Source: Candidatus Tectimicrobiota bacterium (GTDB lineage: Bacteria > UBA8248). From it: a stretch of DNA of 7,676 nt. Each line of letters starts with the position of its first letter. Positions within the stretch are counted from its first letter, which is position 1. The DNA lies in contig JACPCT010000097.1 of assembly GCA_016184445.1 (NCBI GenBank), positions 1 to 7,676 of the forward strand. Reading direction: 5' to 3'. Position numbers and translations under genes: made by a program. Of the stretch, positions 1 through 5,657 are shown in pieces. The notes below the pieces were generated by a model. That model saw nothing but the letters and a program-made list of their open reading frames with translations, was not told the origin of the DNA and ran no database searches.

Positions 1-761
1 CCCGCCCGGCAGGCGCCCAGCCGCTCGGCGAAGAAGCGCGGGAGCACCCGGGCGAGGAGACGGGCCGCCGCCGCCCGGGGCCCCTCCTCGAAGCGCATCC
101 GGCGCGGCAGCTCGAAGTGGAGGGCGCGCTCGACCTGGGAGATCGCCCCGATGCGCTTGCTCGCGGCCGCCCGGTAGCGGATGGCGTCGGCGGGCTCGAC
201 GCGCACCTGGATATCCTCGAACAGCCTGCCTTCCTCTCCCGCCGAGCGGCGCTCCTCCTCCCAGATGCGCTTGAGGGCCAGGGCGTCCTCGCGCCCGAAC
301 CCCTTGACCGCCACCTCCGCCGCCCCGGGCACCTGGGACTGGCCGTGGATCTCGACGTAGAGGGCGGGGGAGCGGCCGTGAAGCCCATCCTTCACGCGGC
401 GGGAGTATTCCGAGAAGACGTCCCGGGCGCGGGGGGTGGAGGGCTCCTCCCCGGCGCGCAGCCGTGCCCCCTCGGTGGGGCGGTTCACATTGATTCGGCG
501 CGGGCGCTCGCCGAAGGGATGCTCGACGAAGCCCGTGGCCAGCAGGGCGGGGTAGCCCGTCCGCCGGGCCGCCTCGCGGGTGATCTCGTCCGTGTGGGCG
601 TCGAAGGTGCCGTGCGGGGCGGCGAGGACGACGCAGCCCTTACCCGCGAGCGACTCGATCCTTCCCCACCGCTCCCAGCCGGCGGCGGCGGCCTGGGCGA
701 GGCCGGCCGCCGCCAGAAGGAGGAGAAGGGGGAGCCCGGCCGGGAGCCCGAGCCTTTTCAT
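1..761 (-). CDS. Secreted N-formylglutamate amidohydrolase-like hydrolase (partial, C-terminus off the left edge)
   Basis: The ATG at 761-759 opens a reading frame that stays open for 253 codons to the window edge. Residues 1-24 look like a signal peptide: MKRLG, then a Leu/Ala-rich core ending AQA before AAAG, so the mature protein is probably exported. The rest resembles the N-formylglutamate amidohydrolase superfamily: AAPHG with His50, HTDE at 56-59, INVNR at 90-94, EIHG with His139, and a late FELPRRMR block at 216-223. In that family such His/Asp/Glu residues bind zinc and the Arg binds the substrate carboxylate; assigning them individually here is inference. The start overlaps the stop of the upstream thioredoxin-NHL gene in an ATGA arrangement, which implies translational coupling. 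An exported copy argues against a simple histidine-degradation (HutG) role; an extracytoplasmic amide or poly-glutamate hydrolase is possible. Reading frame is confident, function moderate. Confidence 0.68.
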   Translation of the reverse strand, partial: MKRLGLPAGLPLLLLLAAAGLAQAAAAGWERWGRIESLAGKGCVVLAAPHGTFDAHTDEITREAARRTGYPALLATGFVEHPFGERPRRINVNRPTEGARLRAGEEPSTPRARDVFSEYSRRVKDGLHGRSPALYVEIHGQSQVPGAAEVAVKGFGREDALALKRIWEEERRSAGEEGRLFEDIQVRVEPADAIRYRAAASKRIGAISQVERALHFELPRRMRFEEGPRAAAARLLARVLPRFFAERLGACRA

Positions 762-2230
762 TGGCACCAGGTCCGGTAGGTCCGCTCGGTCAGGCGGTAC
801 TCGAGGACGCGGTGGTTGTTCGTGTCCACCATGAACACGCGGCCGGGGCCGTCCACCGTGGCCCCCGCGGGCTCCCCGGCGGGGAGGCAGACGGGGTCGG
901 CGCAGTCGAAGCCGTCGTCCAGGTCGCTCGCCCACATCCGCCGCAGGTCCACAACCCGGAGCGCCCCGTTGTAGCTGTCCGCGACGAGCAGCCGCCCCCC
1001 CCCGCCCCCGAGCCAAGCGATCCCCAGGGGGTGCTGGAAGAGCGCCCCCTGGAGGGGACCGTTCGCGTGGCCGAAGTCGAAGAGCCCCTTGCCCGCGAGC
1101 GTCCTCACCTCGGGCTGCTCGCCCAGGACGAGGAGGCGGACCGAGGAGGTCTCGCTGTCCACGAAGTAGATGGTCCCACCCGAGGGGTCGAGGGCCAGGC
1201 CGCTCGGCTGGGCGAGGGTGGCGGAGGCGGCCGGGCCGTCCTCGATCCCCTCCGCCCCCGATCCCGCGAGGCCCTCCACCGCGCTCCGGGCGAGGTCGAT
1301 CAGGCCGAGCTGGTGGGTCCCCGCGTTGGCGAAGAAGAGGCTCCCCCCCCGCACTTCGAGGTCCCACGGCGAGGCGAGCGGGGTCGCCAGGGCGGGCGTC
1401 GCTCCCCCGAGCGGGAGGCCGCGCGCCCCCGTCCCCGCCAGGGTGGTGACCCGCCCGTTCCACCGCTCGATCCGCCGGACGCGGTGGTTCCAGGTGTCGG
1501 CGACGTAGATCGCCTCGCCGTCCGCCACGAGGCCCTGGGGGCTCTGGAAGCGGGCCTCCCCCATCTCTCCGTCTTGCCAGCCGGGCTCCCCGCTGCCGAC
1601 GCGGCTCCGCTCCCTCCCGTCGTCGCCAAGGATGACGATCTGGTGATGGCCCGGGTCGCAGAGCGCCCAAGCCTTCTCGCCGCCCGGGAGCCGCTTGAGC
1701 TTGCCCGGGAAGGAGAGCCGCTCGCCCGCCGAGGGAAGGGGCTTGAGGGGGAGCCGCCCGGCGGGGGCGAAACCCGCCTCATGGATCTGGTCCACCACCT
1801 GGGAGACGGCCTGGAAGAAGCCCTCCGGCTCGGGCTCCCCCGAGTGGGTCCCGAGGACGTAGCCGTCCGGCGAGACGAACATCAGGGTGGGCCAGGCCCG
1901 CACGGCGTAGCTCCGCCAGATGAGGAAGCCCGGGTCGTGCACCACCGGGTGGAGGATCCCGTAACGGGCGATGGCGCGCGCCACGTTGTCGGGGTCGCGC
2001 TCGGCGGCGAACTTGGGCGAGTGGACGCCGATGACGGCCACCTCGCGCGGGAAAGCCTCCTCCACCCGCCTGAGGATGGGGAGGATGTGCATGCAGTTGA
2101 CGCAGCAGAAGGTCCAGAAGTCGAGGATGACGAGGCGCCCCGCGAGGTCGCGCAGGGAGAGCGGGGCCTCCACGTTGAACCAGCGGAGGCCCGCATGAGC
2201 GAGGTCGGGGGCCCGCACGTGCTCGGCCAT
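758..2230 (-). CDS. NHLRC2-like protein: thioredoxin-like domain plus NHL beta-propeller
   Basis: The 490-residue protein has two parts. Residues about 15-160 are a thioredoxin-like fold: LDFWTFCCVNCMHILP carries the CxxC pair Cys43/Cys46 with an extra Cys42, and WPT (Pro114) supplies the cis-proline. The CCVNC form is typical of NHLRC2-type proteins rather than WCGPC thioredoxins. Residues about 200-485 hold NHL-type blades, recognisable from repeated patterns such as YVADTWNHRVRRI, YFVDSETSSVRLL, LVADSYNGALRVV and FMVDTNNHRVLEY, each preceded by a P-x-G-[LIV] turn. The bacterial two-domain form normally has about this length, while animal NHLRC2 has an additional C-terminal domain. No signal peptide is seen, so it is probably cytoplasmic. 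A GGGAGG-type Shine-Dalgarno lies just upstream of the ATG. The biochemical role of the family is not established; redox sensing or protein binding is inference. It follows the SDR by 28 nt and overlaps the next gene by 4 nt. Confidence 0.92.
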   Translation of the reverse strand: MAEHVRAPDLAHAGLRWFNVEAPLSLRDLAGRLVILDFWTFCCVNCMHILPILRRVEEAFPREVAVIGVHSPKFAAERDPDNVARAIARYGILHPVVHDPGFLIWRSYAVRAWPTLMFVSPDGYVLGTHSGEPEPEGFFQAVSQVVDQIHEAGFAPAGRLPLKPLPSAGERLSFPGKLKRLPGGEKAWALCDPGHHQIVILGDDGRERSRVGSGEPGWQDGEMGEARFQSPQGLVADGEAIYVADTWNHRVRRIERWNGRVTTLAGTGARGLPLGGATPALATPLASPWDLEVRGGSLFFANAGTHQLGLIDLARSAVEGLAGSGAEGIEDGPAASATLAQPSGLALDPSGGTIYFVDSETSSVRLLVLGEQPEVRTLAGKGLFDFGHANGPLQGALFQHPLGIAWLGGGGGRLLVADSYNGALRVVDLRRMWASDLDDGFDCADPVCLPAGEPAGATVDGPGRVFMVDTNNHRVLEYRLTERTYRTWCQ

Positions 2231-2258
2231 GCCACCCTCCCCGGCGCCCGGCCTCCCG

Positions 2259-3053
2259 TCACCAGAGCGCCTTGAGCCTCCCCCCGTCGAGGTTCAGCGA
2301 CACGCCCGTGATGTAGCTCGCCCGCCCGGAGCAGAGGAAGGCGATGGCGTCCGCCAGCTCCTCGGGCCTGCCGAAGCGGTTGAGGGCGTTCTTGCGGGCG
2401 GCGAGGCGGCGGGCCTCCTCCTCGGTCTTGGCCCCCAGCTCGGCGGCGAGCCCCTCGGCGTTCTTGCGCCACAGGGCGGTGTCCACCCAGCCCGGGCAGA
2501 CGGCGTTCACGAGGATGCCCTCCTCCCCGAGCTCGGTGGAGAGGGACTTGGTGAGGTTCAGGAGGGCGCTGTTGGTCATCCCGCTCCCGAACATGTAGGG
2601 GTCGGGCTCCTTCCCCGCCCCGCCGATGATGTTCACGATCCGCCCCCACCCCTTCGCCCGCATGTGGGGAACCACCTGGCGGATGAGGCGCAGGAAGCCG
2701 AAGAGCTTGGTGTCGAGCTGCGCCTGGAGGGCCGCGTCGGCCAGCGCCCCGAAGCGGCCCGAGCTCATGGTGCCGGCGTTGTTCACGAGGATGTCCACCC
2801 CGCCGAAGCGGCCCGCGGCGGCCTGGACGAGGCGGGTGATGTCCGCCTCGCGCGAGGTGTCGGCCTGGACGGCCAGCACCTCGCCGCCCGTGCGGCGCGC
2901 CAGGTCCCCGCGCGCCTCATCGAGGCCCTCCTTCCCCCGCGCGCAGATGGCGACGCGGGCGCCCTCCTCGAGGAGCCGCAGGGCGGTCATCCGCCCGATG
3001 CCGCGGCTGCCCCCCGTCACGAGCGCCGCCCGGCCACGAATGCCCAGGTCCAA
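2259..3053 (-). CDS. Short-chain dehydrogenase/reductase (SDR) with non-canonical active site
   Basis: This is an SDR-fold oxidoreductase of 264 residues, the normal length for classical SDRs. The Rossmann dinucleotide motif TGGSRGIG lies at 13-20, the structural NNAG at 91-94, and the C-terminal LNLDGGR matches the usual ending. I place the start at the TTG at 3053-3051 because GGGAGG sits five bases upstream and the Rossmann strand begins at once. The open frame continues upstream to an ATG at 3185, but that would overlap the cupin gene and add an arginine-rich tail with no SDR match. The active site is odd. Aligned on INI..G and ALLNLTK, the usual Ser, Tyr and Lys positions hold Gly144/145, Ser157 and Asn161; a tyrosine (Tyr153) lies four residues early. 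The protein may use another mechanism, act on an unusual substrate, or be a non-catalytic paralogue. The substrate cannot be predicted. Confidence 0.9.
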   Translation of the reverse strand: MDLGIRGRAALVTGGSRGIGRMTALRLLEEGARVAICARGKEGLDEARGDLARRTGGEVLAVQADTSREADITRLVQAAAGRFGGVDILVNNAGTMSSGRFGALADAALQAQLDTKLFGFLRLIRQVVPHMRAKGWGRIVNIIGGAGKEPDPYMFGSGMTNSALLNLTKSLSTELGEEGILVNAVCPGWVDTALWRKNAEGLAAELGAKTEEEARRLAARKNALNRFGRPEELADAIAFLCSGRASYITGVSLNLDGGRLKALW

Positions 3054-3065
3054 TGCCGCCTCCCG
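3051..3065 (-). promoter_or_regulatory. Shine-Dalgarno and TTG start of the SDR gene
   Basis: Read leftward, GGGAGG is followed by CGGCA and then TTG GAC CTG. The five-base spacing is ideal, and the resulting protein begins at the expected position before the Rossmann fold. This site decides the start, replacing the farther upstream ATG at 3185 that lies inside the cupin gene. Confidence 0.7.
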
Positions 3066-3073
3066 ATGCTCCA

Positions 3074-3138
3074 GATCACCTGATCCGCGCCGCGTCAACC
3101 GCGCCGGCCGGGCCGGCGCCACGGAGGGAGCCCCCCTC
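3074..3138. repeat. Cluster of dyad symmetries between the cupin and SDR genes
   Basis: The 94-nt gap between the cupin stop and the SDR start holds three inverted repeats. GATCA-CC-TGATC lies at 3074-3085. A 19-base perfect GC palindrome at 3101-3119 (GCGCCGGCC around one central base) can fold as an 8-bp stem with a 3-nt loop. GAGGG-AGCCC-CCCTC lies at 3124-3138. A TTGACG element on the minus strand (3098-3093) resembles a -35 box, but no acceptable -10 follows. No T-run follows the hairpins, so a classical intrinsic terminator is unlikely. An attenuating, processing or protein-binding site is possible. The repeats are seen directly; the function is inference. Confidence 0.45.
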
Positions 3139-3147
3139 GCCAGCCTC

Positions 3148-3501
3148 CTACTTCGGAAGGAAAAACATGGTGAGAAGGAAAACAAGCCCTTTGCCTCCCG
3201 GCCCCGCCCGGACGGCGTGGGGCAGGCGCGCCGGCAAATAAAACAAGGCGCCGGCCGCGGCAGGGTGAATCTTGCCCTCCATCTCGAAGGTCCCCGACCC
3301 TTCGAGGATGTGCACCGCCGCCGGATGGGCCGCCGTATGCTCGAGTAGCTCCTCCCCCGGCGCCAGGCGAAAAAGGATGGCTTGGCCGCGCTCGTCCTTG
3401 AAGACGGTTCGGCTGGAGATGCCCCCCGGGACGAACTGAACCATTTCGCCGAGGTTCACGGCGAGGGCTCGCCCCTCGCCCGGCTTCCCTTCACCGCTCA
3501 C
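3148..3501 (-). CDS. Small single-domain cupin protein
   Basis: A 117-residue protein with one cupin beta-barrel spanning about residues 38-112. Cupin motif 1 is PGEELLEHTAAH followed by HILEGSG: Gly49, His55, His59, Gly68. The second histidine is spaced four rather than two residues after the first, and the usual glutamate is not in its standard place. Motif 2 fits G-x5-P-x-R-x2-H, with Gly84, Pro90 and His95. A mononuclear metal site formed by His55, His59 and His95 is plausible, but ligand geometry is inference. Small cupins of this kind may be isomerases, dioxygenases, decarboxylases or ligand sensors, and nothing here distinguishes them. The start is GTG, four nucleotides after the stop of the hydroxyacid dehydrogenase gene and preceded by a GGGG-rich stretch inside that gene's end. 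This tight spacing supports co-transcription and a shared pathway. Confidence 0.88.
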   Translation of the reverse strand: MSGEGKPGEGRALAVNLGEMVQFVPGGISSRTVFKDERGQAILFRLAPGEELLEHTAAHPAAVHILEGSGTFEMEGKIHPAAAGALFYLPARLPHAVRAGPGGKGLVFLLTMFFLPK

Positions 3502-3505
3502 GGTT

Positions 3506-4501
3506 TCATCCCCGCCCGCGCCCGCGCCAGACCTCGGGGTTCACCAGGCAGGGAGGCCTCCTCCCCGCCAGGGCGGCGAGGCAGTTCTTCGCCGCGAGAA
3601 TCCCCATGGCCGTGCGCGTCTCGAGCGTGGCGCTCCCCAGGTGGGGGAGCAGCACCACGTTCTCCAGCTTGAGGAGCTCCGGATGCACCGCGGGCTCCCT
3701 CTCGTGGACGTCCACCCCCGCCGCCGCGATCCGCCCCGCCCGCAGCGCCGCCGCGAGCGCCCCCTCGTCCACGATGGGGCCGCGCGCGGCGTTCACCACG
3801 ACCGCCGTCCGCTTCATGCGGCGCAGCGCCGCCGCGCCGATGAGGTGGTGGGTCTCCGGGATGAGCGGGGCGTGGATGGTGAGGATGTCCGCCTGCTTCA
3901 GCAGGCTCCCCAGCGAAACGTACCGGACCCCAAGCTCGCGCTCCAGCCGCGCCGGGGCGCGGCGCGCGTCGGAGTAGAGGACCTTCATCGAGAACCCGCG
4001 CGCGCGCCGGGCGATCGCCTGGCCGATGCGGCCCATGCCGAGGACGCCGAGCGTCTTGCCGAACACGTCCCGGCCGAGGAGCTGCGTGGGCTTCCAGCCC
4101 CGCCAGCGGCCGGCCCGCACGTAGCGCTCCCCCTCGCCCAGCCGGCGGCTGGCCGCGAGGATGAGGGAGAAGGCGAGGTCCGCCGTGGCCTCGGTGAGGA
4201 CCTCGGGCGTGTTGGTGACCGGGAGGCCCCTCGCGGTGGCCGCCCCGACGTCGACGTTGTTGAAGCCCACGCCGTAGTTGGCGATGACGCGGAGCCGGGG
4301 GGCGGCGTCCATCACCCCGGCGTCGATCCGCTCGGTGACGGTGGGGATGAGGCCGTCGGCGTCCCGCACCGCGCGCAGCAGCCGGCCGCGGCCGATCAGC
4401 TCCTCCCCCCGGTAGATCTCCAGCCGGCACCGGGAGCGGAGGTAGCGCTCCGCCTCCTCCGGGATGCGGCTGCACAGAAAGACGCGGAGCTTGCCTCTCA
4501 T
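3506..4501 (-). CDS. D-2-hydroxyacid dehydrogenase, glyoxylate/hydroxypyruvate reductase type (GyaR/SerA-like)
   Basis: The 331-residue protein interconverts a 2-oxo acid and a D-2-hydroxy acid using a nicotinamide cofactor. The substrate-binding loop ANYGVGFNNVD is at 74-84, the dinucleotide motif GMGRIG at 155-160, and the catalytic triad is Arg240 (NAARGPIVD), Glu269 (EREP) and His287 (LLPHLGSAT), at almost the same numbering as archaeal glyoxylate reductase. Asp178 (LYSDARR) falls where NAD-specific members carry an acidic residue, so NAD(H) rather than NADP(H) is predicted. No ACT or other C-terminal regulatory domain is present, unlike many SerA phosphoglycerate dehydrogenases; the length fits GyaR-type enzymes. 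GGAG lies eight bases before the ATG. It is the first gene of the leftward run, divergent from the PIG-L gene. Exact substrate (glyoxylate, hydroxypyruvate, other 2-oxo acid) cannot be settled. Confidence 0.93.
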   Translation of the reverse strand: MRGKLRVFLCSRIPEEAERYLRSRCRLEIYRGEELIGRGRLLRAVRDADGLIPTVTERIDAGVMDAAPRLRVIANYGVGFNNVDVGAATARGLPVTNTPEVLTEATADLAFSLILAASRRLGEGERYVRAGRWRGWKPTQLLGRDVFGKTLGVLGMGRIGQAIARRARGFSMKVLYSDARRAPARLERELGVRYVSLGSLLKQADILTIHAPLIPETHHLIGAAALRRMKRTAVVVNAARGPIVDEGALAAALRAGRIAAAGVDVHEREPAVHPELLKLENVVLLPHLGSATLETRTAMGILAAKNCLAALAGRRPPCLVNPEVWRGRGRG

Positions 4502-4738
4502 TCAGGGCTCTCCATCGCAGGCTGACGCAGGATCGGAGCTCACTGGATGGGAAGAAACTACCACCAATCCCGACGATCCGCCACCGCGGGGCGCGCGGCC
4601 CCCGCCATGCGGACTGGGCCCCGCGAGCCGCCCCGTTTCCTCCCCCGAGGGGCACCATGAAGAGGCTCCGCCCGTCTCATTCTGCGTCCAAGAGATGGCC
4701 TGTCTTTCGCTGGCGGTCATGCGCCTGCCCTGCGCCGC

Positions 4739-4769
4739 CTGGGCGGCCTGGCTCCCGCGGGCCGCCCAG
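4739..4769. repeat. Perfect 10-bp inverted repeat just upstream of the PIG-L promoter
   Basis: CTGGGCGGCC at 4739-4748 and GGCCGCCCAG at 4760-4769 are exact reverse complements around an 11-base spacer. The right arm ends six bases before the putative -35 box at 4776. The position suits an operator. Alternatively it could be an RNA hairpin in a longer upstream transcript, but no T-run follows. The symmetry is seen directly; the regulatory role is inferred. Confidence 0.5.
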
Positions 4770-4775
4770 CGGGCG

Positions 4776-4804
4776 TTGGCGAGGGCGCCCGCCCCTGCTA
4801 TAAG
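4776..4804 (+). promoter_or_regulatory. Predicted sigma-70-type promoter for the PIG-L gene
   Basis: TTGGCG at 4776-4781 matches four of six -35 consensus bases. TATAAG at 4799-4804 matches five of six -10 bases. The spacer is exactly 17 bp. The predicted transcript would start near 4811, leaving a leader of about 40 nt before the ATG at 4851. An AT-rich hexamer is conspicuous in this GC-rich context. Confidence 0.6.
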
Positions 4805-4850
4805 ATCGGGACGGAGGCCGCCCCCCCCCAGCCCTGAGAGCCGCGAGCCG

Positions 4851-5567
4851 ATGGACCACCGCACCATCCTCCTCATCGCCGCCCACCCCGACGACCTCGA
4901 GTTCCGTTCCGCCGGCTCGGCCGCCGTGTGGGTGCGCGAGGGCCGGCGGGTGGAGTACTGCCTCTGCACGAGCGGCGAGAAGGGCTTCAACGGGAACGGG
5001 TCGCGCGGGCTCTCGGTCGAGGAGCGATGGGCCGTCCGCGAGGCCGAGCAGCGGGCGGCGGCCCAGACCCTCGGGGTGCACGCCGTCCACTTCCTGCGCC
5101 ACCCGGACGGGGAGCTGGCCAACACCCCGGCCCTGCGGCGCGACCTCGTGCGCGTGATGCGGAAGGTCAGGCCCGATCTCGTGGTGACGGGCGACCCCTC
5201 GCTGGACGCCTACGACAGCTTCTACGGCTACCACAGCGACCACCGGGCCGCCGCCCAGGCGGCCTTCGACGCCCTCTACCCAGCGGTCGGCAACGAGCAC
5301 TTCTTCCCCGAGCTCCTGGGCGAGGGCCTGGAGCCCCACCGCCCCAGGGAGGCCTTCTTCGGCCATCCCGCCAAGGCGGACTTCTGGGTGGACATCGCCC
5401 CCGTCTTCGACCTCAAGATGCGCGCCCTCGCCTGCCACAAGAGCCAGATCACGGACGAGGACATGACCGGCCTCATCCCCCGCATGCGCGAGTGGGGCAA
5501 GAAGCTGGGCGAGGGCGGCGGGCTCGAATGCGCCGAATCCTACCGCCGGCTGGAGGTGCCCGAGTAG
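4851..5567 (+). CDS. PIG-L/LmbE family zinc-dependent deacetylase
   Basis: The 238-residue protein belongs to the PIG-L (LmbE) family, which hydrolyses N-acetyl groups from GlcNAc-containing or related substrates; members include MshB, BshB and GlcNAc-PI deacetylase. The N-terminal AAHPDDLEF carries His12, Asp14 and Asp15, the first metal ligands and general base. The later YHSDHR (His128, Asp130, His131) supplies the remaining zinc-binding histidine. RHPDGEL at 83-89 is also typical. Length is normal, and there is no signal peptide or membrane segment, so it is probably cytoplasmic. I chose the ATG at 4851 because the HPDD strand should start within about ten residues and the predicted promoter lies just upstream. 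In-frame upstream ATGs would place the promoter inside the coding region. A weak GAGAG at 4836-4840 may be the ribosome site. Substrate unknown; nothing nearby indicates mycothiol or bacillithiol synthesis. Confidence 0.9.
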   Translation: MDHRTILLIAAHPDDLEFRSAGSAAVWVREGRRVEYCLCTSGEKGFNGNGSRGLSVEERWAVREAEQRAAAQTLGVHAVHFLRHPDGELANTPALRRDLVRVMRKVRPDLVVTGDPSLDAYDSFYGYHSDHRAAAQAAFDALYPAVGNEHFFPELLGEGLEPHRPREAFFGHPAKADFWVDIAPVFDLKMRALACHKSQITDEDMTGLIPRMREWGKKLGEGGGLECAESYRRLEVPE

Positions 5568-5578
5568 GCCCGCGCGCC

Positions 5579-5606
5579 TTCCCAGGCCCGCGGAATCCGC
5601 TATAAT
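5579..5606 (+). promoter_or_regulatory. Predicted promoter of the AOR gene with perfect TATAAT
   Basis: TATAAT at 5601-5606 is an exact -10 consensus. TTCCCA at 5579-5584 matches four of six -35 bases with a 16-bp spacer. The -10 box lies inside a dyad, GGAAT (5592-5596) and ATTCC (5605-5609), which could be an operator or chance. It lies just after the PIG-L stop, so the AOR gene can be transcribed independently. The leader to the ATG is about 40 nt. Confidence 0.65.
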
Positions 5607-5642
5607 TCCACTCGGCCTACATCGTTCCACACTCTGCAACGC

Positions 5643-5657
5643 AAGGGAGCGCCAATG
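5643..5657 (+). promoter_or_regulatory. Shine-Dalgarno of the AOR gene
   Basis: AAGGGAG at 5643-5649 lies five bases before the ATG at 5655. It supports this start, which gives the standard AOR N-terminus MLGYQGKILHIDL. Confidence 0.75.

Larger units (their letters stand above)
4502..4850. other. Divergent intergenic region between the leftward operon and the PIG-L gene
   Basis: About 349 bases separate the two divergent start codons. The right-hand third holds a convincing rightward promoter and a strong hairpin, both listed separately. For the leftward operon I see only weak candidates, such as a minus-strand TTGGTG near 4563-4568 with no good -10 box, so its promoter is not assigned. A rightward 48-codon frame from 4657 to 4803 exists but is Arg/Pro-rich and unlike a protein. 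I see no tRNA or recognisable riboswitch. Confidence 0.6.

Noticed and set aside
117..779. A 220-codon plus-strand frame at the left end
   Set aside because: It is antisense to the hydrolase, which has a signal peptide, family motifs and an ATGA junction; this frame has none.
761..2275. A 504-codon plus-strand open frame
   Set aside because: It lies opposite the Trx-NHL gene and translates to Pro/Arg/Glu-rich low complexity; the minus strand has clear motifs.
3054..3185. An N-terminal extension of the SDR to the ATG at 3185
   Set aside because: It would overlap the cupin gene and add a basic, non-conserved tail. The TTG at 3053 has an ideal Shine-Dalgarno and the expected distance to the Rossmann motif.
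3498..4658. A 386-codon minus-strand frame overlapping the hydroxyacid dehydrogenase
   Set aside because: It is out of frame with the dehydrogenase and reads as Arg/Gly/Pro repeats with no domain.
4657..4803. A 48-codon rightward small ORF with a GAGGGG upstream
   Set aside because: The translation is Arg/Pro/Gly-rich, typical of random GC-rich sequence, and it runs through the predicted hairpin and promoter.
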